From contig JAGTJL010000008.1 in NCBI GenBank assembly GCA_020746875.1, positions 2,356,001 to 2,420,000 of the forward strand: a stretch of DNA of 64,000 nt, written 5' to 3'. Below are positions 24,301 through 35,725 of this stretch, in pieces. The translations under genes were made by a program, and so were the position numbers. The stretch comes from Rhexocercosporidium sp. MPI-PUGE-AT-0058. Taxonomy: Eukaryota; Ascomycota; Leotiomycetes; Helotiales. The notes below the pieces were generated by a model. It made no database searches. It had not been told where the DNA came from and was given only the letters and a program-made list of their open reading frames with translations. The number at the start of each line of letters is the position of its first letter. The first letter of the stretch is position 1.

Positions 24301-26860
24301 ACTTGTACCTTTCATCGTCATGGTTCAAAGGTAAGTACAGGAAATACTGCATTTCCATGACGGCCAATATCCCGGGACATACCTGGAGCTCAACATCCAC
24401 CCGGCCACAGCTACCTCCCTTCCCACCACGATACATGGGAACTAGCCCAGACCTAGGATCCCAAATCCCCATGTCTGGGTTTGATGGACCGTCGGAACTT
24501 TTATTGCTACATGCAACAAAAGCTGCGAGAACTTTTCTTCGAGAGTCGCGGAGTTGATCCGTTGCGGGAGGTGAGAAGCACTGAGGGAAGTTCGGGGTCC
24601 CCTAGAGCGTTGAGCTACCGGCAGCATCTTGAGCCTTTCCAGCTTCCCCGGCTGGAGATAAGCGACCCCGCATACAGTAACAACAACGGTAAGGTTCGAA
24701 AGGGAAGTGATGTGGAGACGGGAGAGTCTGTCTCCATATATCCTCATCTGCTGACCCGCGGTGTGGATATGATCCACTTGGTTGCGATTTGCAACAAAGG
24801 TGTTCGTTCAGGAATCAGGATTTGGATTGCATTTCTGTGCCGCTTTGAGGTGGGGGAAAGGGATGATCTGTGGCTTTTGGCTTTTGCGTGTTGAAAAAAA
24901 TGATCTTTTATTAGTTGGGAGGGGGTCTTGAATGGATGCTCTTACAAAGCTTGAATGACAAGGCTTGCAAGAGGCGAACATCTCCAGATCTCTTCTCAGG
25001 TTACAAGGCTTCTGGTATGTCGCTCGCGCAGACAAGCCTATCAGTGACTCTCTCCTTGCAGCTCATCAGGAGGTCTTTGCTACAAAACAGTACTAACTTT
25101 TCTATATCTGTCCACCGACAATCGAAACATACTTATCCTTCCCCTCAACCTTATCCCCCAAAGGTTCGCCAGAATTCACGATCAGCCTTACGGTGGCCCT
25201 GATGCGGATGCAAGTTCCCTTCCGCATCTCCTCACCCAAGATCCCTATCAGCAGCCCGCTTCAAGCCTAAACCTTAATAGAAAGGTACGGACGGCCAACC
25301 TTATCTATGAACCACTGCGAGCTGCGGCAACACATCAATATCAAAGAAGACTTCTCTCCTACCTTTGCGGGGTATATACATCGTAGCTTAATAGCCATGA
25401 AGCTATTTAACCAGCTTCCTCAAAGGGGAACCTCGGCCGCCGTCTCTCCGCAACGCCACTCGAATCCGCTCCGCCTCTTAAACTAGAGCTTTATCTCCTC
25501 TCCTTGCCTGCACTCCGTTCTTTTCTCGATTCCCCGTCTTGGCTCTTTCTTCCCCTCCCCTCTCCACTCCTTTCCCCTTTTCCTTGCCTCAACTTTAACC
25601 TTCACCCCTTGGCTCACTTGACTTTACCGACCCCACAACACCACACCACAGCACGTTAAAACGCAACCTCAGCATCCACATCCACGTCCACATCCACATT
25701 TGTGCGAGCGAGTGGTGAGTATTCGCTCGAGTGGGGATTGGGTGGGGCGCATGCGATTTGCAACAAACCGAATTGAGATGTTGATGGAACTCTACCCCGC
25801 TGATTACATCGCCTCTCCTTTGTTTTGGTGTGGAGTGGAGTCTAGCGGGTAGGTTGGGGATTGTGGGAAAGGGTGTGGGGTTGTGGGCTGATGATGAAGG
25901 TGGACGCGATGCGATGCGCTGCTGTTTGTCAGCCAAGCGATTGGGAGGAGGGTCTTCTTGAAGATGAGTAATGTTCCGCGATTTTCGTATGACATGCTGA
26001 TTGAGGCTATTAATGTGTGCTTTGGGGAGCGCGGTTTAAACAGAGGTGCTAATATCTTTGATAAGGTTAACTTAAGTCAGGTCTTGTACATACAGGAGGG
26101 AAATAGCCGACTTTGAGAAGCGCTTTTTTCATTTCGATTAGTTCGATATCATCTCAATGGGATCATAGCTATTTGGTAGAGCTGAAGACGAATCGAAGCC
26201 GCTTGATCGAAGACTCCTATAGGGGGGTGTAGGGAGGTGACTTCCTCTTTCCAATAATCTCTTACGCAACTCCACGAGCAACACTAGCTTGCATAAGATC
26301 TATGCATGTACCTAGGAATCGATCGATCGTTGTAGATCCCAAAACTTCCGAGAGAAGGTAAAGAGGAAAGACAACCCATGAGAGTCAAACCCAGCAGTTC
26401 GGGAAAGGGGAACTAGTCCTCGCCTACACTAAGACGACCACAGAAGCTGTTCGACCTCTTTGACATTTAATCAACATTCATCCTCACATCATCTTTATCA
26501 TTATCATCGCCATCACCTCTTCCATCCATCTCTCTCATATCTGCCAGTTCTTATGGACCCAGTCGGTGAGAAAGCCGAGAATCCGGGTGAAGACAGGATG
26601 TTGACAGCCCTCGTTTTTCGATCTGGTGGTGGCGGGGTGCAGCTCATCCCTGCCCTCACTCATCATCACCCAAAATGACCATTGTACTTCATCTCATATG
26701 TGCGTTTCTGCACATGTTTTGGGAAAGTCGTCTTTATCGAGTGAGTCTTGGACCGACCTCATGATTCCTGTTGCTCATAATCTGAGTCACTTCGAAGAGA
26801 TGGAGTCGTCCTTCCCTATCTTGCAGGTTTGAGCGAGTCCACGATTGGTGGACTTGAGCA
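18301..26860. other. gene-free stretch
   Basis: Both strands were read without finding a family motif or a chain of exons. A TATATAAG motif at 20116-20123 and GGTATATACA near 25373 look like TATA boxes but have no convincing gene downstream. Simple repeats are limited to GATGCGATGC near 25908. Unannotated noncoding transcripts or species-specific small genes remain possible. Confidence 0.3.
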
Positions 26861-26865
26861 GATCT

Positions 26866-27974
26866 GCAACGGCCGGCGAACACCTCTTCTAACCAGCTTT
26901 GGACGACCTACCAGAGATACTTCTGGAATTCCTCTGGTGCCAGGTATACCAAAGTCCAACACAGTGCGTGTCGCTTGTTCAATGCTTCATACGATGTCAA
27001 CATCGATTTCAAAGCAGGCACCCAGACCATTTCCAAGAACCAGGAACTGGAAACTAACAACGAGATCGAATACCCTAAAGACAATCCATACACCTTGACG
27101 AACTATGCTGCACATTCCTATTCCGCATTCATGTGGGTTTTGACAGATCAACTCGTCGGTTCGATGGGATTCTGGATAGATAATTCTACGAATCGGAAAT
27201 TCAGCTCGATCTCTTCTCCTATCGAGCACAACAGCCTACTCGGTAGTCTGGACTTGGATCCGTTCTTTGACTACAATGATGCTTTGTACCGACAGAACGC
27301 CACTTCTTTGAACAGGACGATGGGAGATCAGCAAGTGGAAGATAAGGCATTGGCAAATAACAAGACGCTCAATACGCTGATCGAGGAACTTTCTTTCAAT
27401 GTTACAATCAGCTTCATGAGCAGCACCCTCCTTTCGTAAGTACTGCCTCTATCTTAGTGCTTTCATTTCATGTATCCTACCACAAGGTTCTCCCGTGCGA
27501 GTACAACTCACTAATCTGCCAACAGGCCCCTTGTAAACACAACCGTCCTCCGCGCCACGACCGTCAACGTCTACTCCTACAAATCCAAAAGTCTCTTCCT
27601 TGCCTACGGCCTCGCAATCCTCACCACCCTCCTCGCCAACATCTCGGCATAATCGCCTACCTCGACAACGGCTCCGCGCACGACAGAAACTTCTCTGCCA
27701 TTCTGGGAGCAACGAGGAGGCGCAGCTGAAAGGACTCTTCAGCGATGACGATCATGGGATCTTGCCGGTGCCAAAATTGACAAGGAGGGCGCTGTTGAAG
27801 TTCAGGAATATGAATGACGGAGGGTGGAGCTTTAGACGGACGGATGTAGAGACGGAGGAGGAGAGGAGTTGGAAGAGTTTGATGGAGAGGAGGACGAGTG
27901 TTGCGCCGAGACCGGGGATTTGGCGGAAGAAATTTGGTGTTTGGAGGAGAACTGGCGAGAAACATGGCTGATGG
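26866..27974 (+). pseudogene. decayed gene for a large fungal membrane glycoprotein, C-terminal part
   Basis: From about 26866 one frame reads ANTSSNQLWTTYQRYFW, then CRLFNASYDVNIDF and a long Asn/Thr-rich stretch with many N-x-S/T sites, to 27435. A donor (GTAAGT) and acceptor (CAACAG, 27525) join it to PLVNTTVLRATTVNVYSYKSK and a hydrophobic helix LFLAYGLAILTTLL. This order (Cys, N-glycosylated segment, late membrane helix, then ILGATR) matches the C-terminus of large ascomycete multi-helix membrane proteins, sometimes annotated as formylmethionine deformylase-like. After the helix the frame changes at about 27649 and again at about 27708, each as if one base were missing. The frame that then continues (NEEAQLKGLFSDDD) ends at 27971. 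An in-frame TGA just before the first segment and no visible N-terminal half also suggest a truncated gene. Confidence 0.5.
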
Positions 27975-28321
27975 AACACCTACAGGAGAGTGAAGAGCGA
28001 AATTTAGTACCGAGGGGGAGGAGGATGTTGAGGCTGAGGAACTCCTGGGTAGGAAGAAGGATGAAAGTCTAGGAAGGTCTGACTGTCTAGGTTGACGACT
28101 AATGAGAATTGCTGAGATGGATTAATCAGAGACGGATTATTGCAAGGTATGTCTCGATTTTATTGTAATCGTCGACTGCTAATGTTGAAGATTGCTAGTC
28201 AAATTGAGAGAACGGCCGTTCAGAAAAGCAAGAAGTGGCTTCTGTGGGATACTAAGTAGTAGGGAAGAAAATAACAACGAGAATCAAGAGCTGTTTCTAT
28301 GACTTCCTTTCGAGTAGAGAC

Positions 28322-29164
28322 TCAAAAGTCAGTACTAAGACTCAAGTCTTTCCAGTCTTCCAAATTCTTCCTAGACTGCTCCAAAATCCCCTCCACAGTC
28401 GCGACATAATCACTTCCCATACCCAATCTTAACGGCAGCGTCCTACCCTCACACCTCCCCGTACCCGTCAAAGCCTCCACAATCAACTTACTCCCCTTCA
28501 CCGGATCCCCCGGCTGGTTATGGTTATACCTCTCAAGCGCCTCCCTCAACGGATCCATCACCGGCTTGTATTCATCAATCACCATGTCCGCCGTAACCTT
28601 ATTCCCCTCCGCCAACAAATCCGTCCTAAAATACCCCGGCTCAATCAACGTGACCTCGATACCAAGATGCTTAACTTCACCCTTCAACGCATCGAAAAGA
28701 CCAGCAAGAGCCCACTTCGTAGAACAGTAAACCCCACACCCCACACTCCCATACCAACCACCTACACTCCCCAGCCCCGCGATAACACCCGCCCTCTCCT
28801 TCCGCATATACGGTAGTACCGCACGCGTCACAGCTAAAGTTCCGAAGACATTGACGTTGAAATTGGCTTTCGCTTCTGCATCGGATGTCTCTTCGATGGC
28901 GCCTTCGAGGACGGCTCCGGCGTTGTTGACGAGGATGTCGATGCGGCTGTGCTTCGATATCGCAGTGGCTATCACAGCTTCGATGGCAGTACCGGGGGCT
29001 GTGACGTCTAGTGCGAGGGTTGTGGCGCCGAGGGAGGAGAGATGCGTGAGTTTGGAGGGGTTGCGGGCTGTGGCTATCACAGTGTCGCCGCGGGCGAGGG
29101 CTTGTTGGGCGATCTCGCTACCGAAGCCGGATGAGCAGCCTGTGATGAGCCAGACTTTAGACAT
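28322..29164 (-). CDS. short-chain dehydrogenase/reductase (classical SDR), 280 aa
   Basis: A single exon encodes 280 residues. The NAD(P)-binding motif TGCSSGFG is at 8-15, NNAG at 80-83, Asn105 in NVNVFG, Ser133 in GSVGGWYG, and the catalytic YCSTK at 146-150, so the full Asn-Ser-Tyr-Lys tetrad is present. The PGYFRTD segment after the active site is typical of fungal SDRs annotated as oxidoreductases or ketoreductases. The enzyme would reduce or oxidise an alcohol/carbonyl with NAD(P)H in the cytosol; the substrate is unknown. ARN at 33-35, just after the second beta strand, suggests NADPH preference. No signal peptide or membrane helix is seen. It stands alone, convergent with the decayed membrane-protein gene. 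Confidence 0.93.
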   Translation of the reverse strand: MSKVWLITGCSSGFGSEIAQQALARGDTVIATARNPSKLTHLSSLGATTLALDVTAPGTAIEAVIATAISKHSRIDILVNNAGAVLEGAIEETSDAEAKANFNVNVFGTLAVTRAVLPYMRKERAGVIAGLGSVGGWYGSVGCGVYCSTKWALAGLFDALKGEVKHLGIEVTLIEPGYFRTDLLAEGNKVTADMVIDEYKPVMDPLREALERYNHNQPGDPVKGSKLIVEALTGTGRCEGRTLPLRLGMGSDYVATVEGILEQSRKNLEDWKDLSLSTDF

Positions 29165-29951
29165 GATGAATGAATTGAAAGAGACTTTGGGGTGATGAGG
29201 TGGAATTTGATTTGAAGTCAGTTTTGGTGATATTTAGCGAGGATAATTGTTGCTTGTTTGTCAAGCGAGGATGGCGTGAAGATGATGAGTGGGAATCCAC
29301 AAGTTCTGGAAGTCTGTAAATACTTATACACCTCTCCTCATCCGCAACCATCGGACATCCTCTGCGGGAAAGACTAAACATCGTTGTGAGCGATATGCTT
29401 AATATCGTCGATACAGCTTTCTCCATCGGCGATAGGTCGCCAAATTCTCCCCCTATCGGCGATATCAGGAATATCCGAAAATGCCAAGGAGGCGTCTGCG
29501 ATGTGTTAACGCTGCACCGTATGCGACGAATCAGCTTCTTGGGGACAGTGTGACTGTTTCGGCCAGGTGGTTGGTTATAATCTGCGTATATTTCAGTCCT
29601 GGGGAGTGAGGTCAGGTTTGATGACAGAAGCTTGGGTCGTTGTTTGGGTACTTCCTGGACAGTGGACAGTGCGAGGTCTTTGTTACTTCCGCGGACTTAA
29701 GGATGATATGGTGGAGCTGTAAATCATGGCTTTGAATGGCTTCACGAATCAGGTCCGAAACTCCTCCGGAAGTACCCCCTGACTACCCCTACCCCTATTC
29801 CCCAATCCAGAACCTCTTGTAAGCTTGTCGTCACATAAACCACCTATTAATTGGGCAACAGTCCAGATGTAGAAGTCATGTGTAGCCCACAATGAATAAA
29901 TAGAATCTTTGTGAAGGAATGCAACAGGTGGTTTTCTCGCACGCTGCTTGA
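29165..29951. other. intergenic between SDR and HET gene
   Basis: This is the promoter side of the SDR and the 3' side of the HET gene. It contains a small repeat of CGGCGATA around 29427-29460 (two copies, ATCGGCGATAGG and ATCGGCGATATC). No gene is seen. Confidence 0.4.
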
Positions 29952-31592
29952 TTATTTCCGAGTAGGTAACGATAAGCCCTTTACTAGACTTTCACTCTGT
30001 TCTTTGGAGACCTCAAACGCCAAGGAGTATACGCATGTGGTCGAAATATTTCCTAACATCTCCAACTGCATTATGGCTTTTATGGTATACCTCTCTTTAG
30101 AGACAATTACCCCGAAGTGATCCGTTAAATTCTCGATTTCGGGATATTCCCACAAGAGGTCTCTCATGCGAAATCTCTCGTTGGCATTTCGAGGCCGGAA
30201 TAGATACTTTGTGAGCCGGCCATACCGCCTCCAGTCCTCTCGATTGAATATAAGAGAAGCTCCAGGGTTAGCAAGACGGTCGTACAACACTACAACCGAA
30301 ATTTCAACACTGGTATTAGGTATACGCAGTTGGATCTGCAAGACTTGAATGATGTGATTGACAGTCCCGAAAAATAGACTGTTCGAATCATCCCAAAGCT
30401 CCTCTGGTATAGCTATAGTAGGTTTCATGTATTTTTGATTGGAAGGCACGACAAAGCTGATCTGTGAAAAACTGGTCAAGTCGATCGATTTTGTCGTCAT
30501 AGGAGGATGGGTGGCAATGTAGATCTCAGTCGTTCGCATGCCGGCTGCCACCATGCTCTTGGAAACCGTACTGAACAGCATGTGCCCATCACGAAAAAAG
30601 TATCCGGGGCCGACCATAATAAGAAAGACACCTGTTGGTTTCGAAGGGTCGCCTCCTAGCCGCAAAAAGTAGCGGAGGGTTTTGGTGCCTGTCTGCTCGC
30701 ATTGGTATTTCCAAAGGGAGGTCTGCATGCGCAGGCCCTTGTTGTTGAGTGTAAATTCTGGATGGGAAAATGCAGGGTTGAACTTCTTGACATCCGCGCT
30801 CTCGGAGAAGACAGCAGGATATGGAGCGAAGATCGAGCAGTACTTGACAACTTCTGCCGGGTTCCAAGCAAAGATAGTAAGGTCATTGCTCGATTTTACG
30901 ATCTCCTCCTGAAGCCGGCGGAAAGCATTGTGGCCTTCGCCATAAAGCATAGGCATGTTTATGCCGAACAATCCCATGAGGCTGTATGCGACATCCTCCA
31001 GTCTGGTGCAATTCCGCTTTGCTGCCCAACTCATGCGCTGAGCTACGCTGGCATTGCTTAAATCTCTACTCTCGAGAACAGCAAGATTGATACCTGTAGC
31101 ATTTGCAATGTATCCAGCATCATTTGCCTTATCGCCCAGCAGCGACCAATCTTGGGCGTAAAACTTGACGACAGAGGGTGCGATGAGCTCTTGTAAAGTC
31201 CAGCCTCTAGTAACCCATCTGCATTTGCCAAGTGAACGACTGTCACTTAGTTTTCCTGGCGCATGATCGCTTAGGAAGATGTAGCAAACCTCAGCATTTT
31301 CATACCAACGAAACATAGAGTTGATGGCTTCCTGTAGCTCAGCGCTACTGCTCTTATCGATGCAACAAGTATCCACCCAAATATATTTGAAACGGTCAAT
31401 TTGGGCGAGTTTGGAACATTCACGAACCTTACGGAACTTCGGTTCGGATTGAAGGTTTGCCATTGAGACATTTATCATTTCGCTGAATTGGACTTCCTCG
31501 CCCTCCCAGGTATGCGAAAGAATGCCATATTTGGGCAGATTGACTTCGTCGAAGCTTTCCAATTTGTACGTGTCGATGTTAATGAGCCTCAT
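29952..31592 (-). CDS. HET-domain (heterokaryon incompatibility) protein, 546 aa
   Basis: A single exon of 546 residues opens with MRLINIDTYKLESF and KYGILSHTWEGEEVQF, the canonical start of the HET domain. It continues with YIWVDTCCIDK, EAINSMFRWYENAEVCYIFLSD and RGWTLQELIAPS..VKFYAQDW, which complete the domain by about residue 170. AYSLMGLFGINMPMLYGEGHNAFRRLQEEI follows, as in most HET-E/HET-D type proteins. The C-terminal half (about 250-546) has no repeat array (no WD40 or NACHT visible). HET proteins trigger cell death when genetically different hyphae fuse or in related immunity-like responses. The partner that controls this one is unknown. Its lone position between two oxidoreductases gives no further hint. 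Confidence 0.95.
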   Translation of the reverse strand: MRLINIDTYKLESFDEVNLPKYGILSHTWEGEEVQFSEMINVSMANLQSEPKFRKVRECSKLAQIDRFKYIWVDTCCIDKSSSAELQEAINSMFRWYENAEVCYIFLSDHAPGKLSDSRSLGKCRWVTRGWTLQELIAPSVVKFYAQDWSLLGDKANDAGYIANATGINLAVLESRDLSNASVAQRMSWAAKRNCTRLEDVAYSLMGLFGINMPMLYGEGHNAFRRLQEEIVKSSNDLTIFAWNPAEVVKYCSIFAPYPAVFSESADVKKFNPAFSHPEFTLNNKGLRMQTSLWKYQCEQTGTKTLRYFLRLGGDPSKPTGVFLIMVGPGYFFRDGHMLFSTVSKSMVAAGMRTTEIYIATHPPMTTKSIDLTSFSQISFVVPSNQKYMKPTIAIPEELWDDSNSLFFGTVNHIIQVLQIQLRIPNTSVEISVVVLYDRLANPGASLIFNREDWRRYGRLTKYLFRPRNANERFRMRDLLWEYPEIENLTDHFGVIVSKERYTIKAIMQLEMLGNISTTCVYSLAFEVSKEQSESLVKGLSLPTRK

Positions 31593-33669
31593 TGTAAGAC
31601 GATTCTGAGCAGGTTAGAGTTGCATGAGTTGATGAAGTTGAGTCGCCTGCAACCCAGCCTTGCGCTCCACGCTCGTGACTTACGGTTACGCTATTGACTG
31701 GGACTGAGGTTCCTGAGTAAGGCTGTGAGACAACTGAGGAAACCGATTTCGATGCTAAGGTTACTGTAGCGGTTCAGTCATCGTTGAATCGTTAGAACAG
31801 GGAATTTTTGCTTTGCGACCTGAGTGAAAATTGATGCCTGGCCTGGTAGCCGATAGATGTCTGCTGATGTTTTCTTATCCTTAGGCAGAAGGTCACTTTT
31901 GCTTTCCACAGTAACTAAAGGAGGCTAGCCAAATGGTATGATCAGATCTAGCGATCTTACTAGTGTGATAAGAAAGTATAGGGCAAAATACTTTCAAAGT
32001 AAGAACGGGCGTGAAAGCCGGTTTCGAATTCTACTGTACTAATAAAACTTAATCAACCATCATGATCAGATGCTCCTCTACTTGTGATTTCGTTCTGCTA
32101 GGCAAGAGCGTGGCTACCGCCTGCCGATTGAATTTTCGAGAAACCTGCACTTACACCACATGTGACCATCGTACGCTACACACGTGCCAAGATCCGAGAG
32201 AACTTCGACGAAGAGCAATACCCAAATGCTGGTCCCCACGTAAGGAGAGCCAGCGACATTTCCGCTTTAAGTATCTTTTAAAATTTGGAGCTATAATCTT
32301 TGGATATAGAACCTTTCCTGAGTGCTCCGAAATTTAAAGAGACTCTAATAGTCGCGATTAAGTAAGAGGGAACGGCCAAAGCGGCAATCTGTGACGTTAT
32401 TAAAACTCTCGATAGCGTGACCAACTACAGTTCTTTTTCTTATTACTAAGTGGTTTACTTAGGGACAAGTAGTTATAGAAAGTGGTATATTAATAACAAC
32501 TTCGTAGACTTACTAAGAAAAGATTTATGATTCCAGAACTATAGATTCGTCTCGTGACAGGGTGCGTCTCGCTACGTAGGGACAGACGTTATCTGTCGAA
32601 TTCTGAAAGCGTAAATGGCTAGGTGCGATCTTTTGATAATCTCCTTGCGCTTCAAGTAGCAGGTAGTAGATGTAAAACATGCCTACTTGGAACACTCCAA
32701 ATTCTTGAAGCAAACGAACAACGAGTAAAGATGGAAGGAGTATGGAGGATGGAGTCGGGGGAGTGAGCAGGTCTAGTCTCAAAGTGGCTTAGTGTCATCC
32801 TTCGGCCCGTTTCGGTCACCTTTGGAGGATTCCGTTCGGAACCTTTTCTTGTTTCAAGAACGCAACAAACAACACCAGCAATGTCAACTTCAACGGAGAA
32901 TATCATCATCAATCAAGTGATGCATCTGTATTTGGCTACATTTCAAATAATTCTTGTCGAGGCTGTGTATGGCCTTCTTATAGTCAAGTGATATCGTGAG
33001 GAAGGCTTTCAGTTGGTTTTTAGTGGAAGTCAGCTGATACTTTGGCCGAAAGTGCAAGAAAGGCGCCGAGTATACCCCAATTTGCTCTTGATCAGTTGCT
33101 GTTTGTATTTTTCGACTTTCTTTCTCGCTATGGGTACCAAATGTTTTGGGTTTAGCTAAGTAGCTTCACCGCACTTATTATTTGATCTCACGCGTGCTGC
33201 GCAGTGCTGTACGTACTGCATGGTAGACGGAGACATTCTTCTCACACCAGGACTCCTTGTTCCAACTCTCGGATGTAGCATCAGACTCGGCTGTCTCAAA
33301 GCTTGGGCTTCACGTGTGAGAACATCTCACAAATATGAGACCATGTGGTAATCCTCCGAGTTGACTCGGACTACCCCACATTCGCTCTCCGACATCTATC
33401 AAGACCCCGTACGTGAAAAACATGCGGATTCCCACACCCCACATGTATTTTCTTCAGAGCACAGTATCGGTACCCCAGATCCTACCGGCAGCTAGTAAAG
33501 ATACTCGGAACCGAATACCTCGATATTGTGGGTTGTTTCGATATATAAAGACAAGACCCCAACCTAAAAACGAGACTTCTTTCTCCAAGCAACTCAACCC
33601 GCTTAGAGATCTCTACGGTAAAACAGAAATCAACTCCTAGACTTCTATAAATCACAACCAGTTTACACC
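31593..33669. other. intergenic, AT-rich in the middle
   Basis: The 5' flank of the HET gene is followed by an AT-rich patch (about 32260-32540) with many stop codons in all frames, then ordinary sequence. It could hold a decayed repeat, but no terminal repeats or protein signature were found. Short open frames at 32062-32337 and 33413-33640 look spurious. Confidence 0.35.
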
Positions 33670-34197
33670 ATGGTCTACGCACGATCTCCCAGGCGCTCCC
33701 GCCCCTCCTTCCGCCCATCCCAACCCCGCACTCGAGCCTCCTCAATCTCCTCTTCGTCATCAAGCTCCAGCTCCAGCTCCAGCTCCTCAGACAGCTCCAA
33801 CCCCCTCTCCACATCCTGGACCGACACAATCGGCGGCGTAACCATCCACCTCAGCAAACTCGGCAGCTCATCCAAATCCCCGCACCCGCGGTGCTCGGCA
33901 TGGAAAGCCGACATGAAAGTCTACCTCGACGCCAAAGGAATGGGCGACTACATCCGCTCCGACACCGAGAGCGATAACTTCACGTACATTGAGGAGGAGG
34001 TGTTGGCGAAGATGGATCGGGAGAGGAAGGCGATGATCTGGTTTTCGGTGGAGGAGGGGCTGCGGAAGGAGCATTTGCTCGATCTGTGTGAGAGGGATTG
34101 TACGAGTGAGGATGTGTGGAGGAGGATCCATGAGAGGTTTGGGGGGGAGGGGAAGTATGTACCGTTGCCGGAGTTGTGTATTGATGAGGAGGTGTAA
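33670..34197 (+). CDS. Ser-rich protein with a Gag (copia/UBN2)-like domain, 175 aa
   Basis: One exon encodes 175 residues. The N-terminus (1-45) is Arg/Ser-rich and ends in an uninterrupted Ser tract (about 28-40). From about residue 76 the pattern SAWKADMKVYLDAKGMGDYI, then KAMIWFSVEEGLR, then DVWRRIHERFGG (148-159) follows the layout of the copia-type Gag N-domain (UBN2/DUF4219: W..M...L...G, alternating helices, 'W..L...F'). The protein stops soon after FGGEG, before any zinc knuckle, protease or reverse transcriptase, and no long terminal repeats were seen around it. Codon use is GC-rich and clean, with no stops. It may be a Gag-derived host gene or a fragment of a longer element; the assignment rests on pattern only. 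Confidence 0.6.
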   Translation: MVYARSPRRSRPSFRPSQPRTRASSISSSSSSSSSSSSSSDSSNPLSTSWTDTIGGVTIHLSKLGSSSKSPHPRCSAWKADMKVYLDAKGMGDYIRSDTESDNFTYIEEEVLAKMDRERKAMIWFSVEEGLRKEHLLDLCERDCTSEDVWRRIHERFGGEGKYVPLPELCIDEEV

Positions 34198-34493
34198 GGG
34201 ATTGTTGGATTTGAAGCGGGTGGAAGAGTGAGAAGTGATTGTGGCGCTCGGAATGGGCGAGTTTCAACGACATTTTAGCGAAACGTAGCAAATGTGGAGT
34301 CATGGGAGGATATTCATGGGGATATGGAGGTACAGACACATCACTGCTTGACTCGGGACTTTTTGGCTTCATTCAGACAGTTTTAGAACCAGCGAGTCGA
34401 AATATTTGTATATTTTTCCATACACGTCATTTATCAATTCCGAAATTAAGTTTCTGTTTTTCTGTTATCCTCTCGGCAGAGCACAAGTACAAA
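34198..34493. other. short intergenic between convergent genes
   Basis: About 300 bases separate the stops of the Gag-like gene (plus) and the second SDR (minus). Only T-rich 3'-end-like sequence is visible (34400-34470). Confidence 0.4.
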
Positions 34494-35725
34494 TCAAACC
34501 TGACCATTCGCAAATAGCGTCCTTCCTCCATCAATAGCAATACTTCTTCCTTCAACATACGCCCCAGCTTTACTCACGAGGAATAGCACCACACCTGCCA
34601 AATCATCCATATTACCAGCCCTCTTTGCCGGGACTTTCTGAACCAGATCCCCAAAAATATCCGCACCTTTCCCTGTTCCCATCGGATTCATATTACTCGG
34701 CACAACTTCACGCATCACATTAACATTTCTATGTTGGCTAGAGCAATAAAGCCAAGGGATTTGGAAGGGGGAATCGAGAAAGGAATCGAGAAAAAGGGAA
34801 ATACTCACACCCAGGATTAATCCCCACAACCCTAACATACCACCTCGCATACTTCGCCGCCAGCAACCCGACCAGATGATCCGTCGCCGCCTTCGTCGCC
34901 GCATAAGACATCATATCGACATTCGTCGCAAAATGCAGACTCGCAATCGAGCTCGTGATGACCACTACTCCTCTCCCGACATCCCTCCCTTTCCCCATCT
35001 GCCCTCCTCCCATGTCAACATCCATATCCGCCGCTTTGGCTAAGAGATCCAGCAGAGCGACGGAGAGGAAATAATGAGCCATGGTGTTGATCTGGAAGGA
35101 GGACGTCCAGTCTGTGTAGGAGGATGACCAGAGGGATTCTTGGAGTTGGGCGAGGGGCACGGAAAGGACGTCGCAGGGGATTGGCGGGTCGCGACGGATG
35201 CCCGCGTTGGAGATTAGGATGTCGAGGTGGGATTCGGTGGTTCGGAGGAATGTGGAGATGGATTGGATGCTTTCTTTGCTGGTGAGGTCGCAGGGGAAGC
35301 TGGGATATTTTCAGCATTCGAAGATTCAAAGTGAGGAAGAGGCACGGAAAAGGCTTCATGGAAAGGAAAAACATGGCTTGTAGCGATGTGCACTTCTTCA
35401 TGAAAGCGTGTGATGGAAGGGAATTATGTACCCAATGGCACTCCCACCCGCCCCCTTCCCCAAGTCATTCAGTTCCCTCTCAACCTCAGATATCGGATCA
35501 CTTTCTAATCCGCAGACATATACTTTCGCTCCGTTTGTCACGAGACCCTGTATCACAACACATAATGAGCACCGTGTCAAATCATCACGCTCACAAAATA
35601 CAGAGTCAGAAATCATGTACAGTACGTACTTTCGCAATCATCAAACCAATCCCACTCGTACCTCCTGTGATTAGAGCGACTCGTCCTTTGACGGAGAAGA
35701 GGGTGTTGATTTCGGTTGATGCCAT
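34494..35725 (-). CDS. short-chain dehydrogenase/reductase with three introns, about 304 aa
   Basis: Exons 35725-35630, 35547-35432, 35299-34809 and 34705-34494 join in frame (915 bases with stop). The N-terminus MASTEINTLFSVKGRVALITGGTSGIG carries the TGGTSGIG cofactor motif (20-27). Exon 3 supplies CDLTS, LISNAGIRRDPP, ITSSIASLHFAT and the active site YAATK, followed by GINPG. The last exon has SNMNPMGTG, a substrate-loop region, and IAIDGGRTL, the usual SDR C-terminus. A Gly/Met/Asp-rich insert (about 34985-35030) lengthens the region before the active-site Ser. The last intron could instead use GTGTGA at 34810 with an acceptor at 34729, giving 311 residues. The family reduces or oxidises small carbonyl/alcohol substrates with NAD(P)H; the substrate is unknown. 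Confidence 0.88.
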
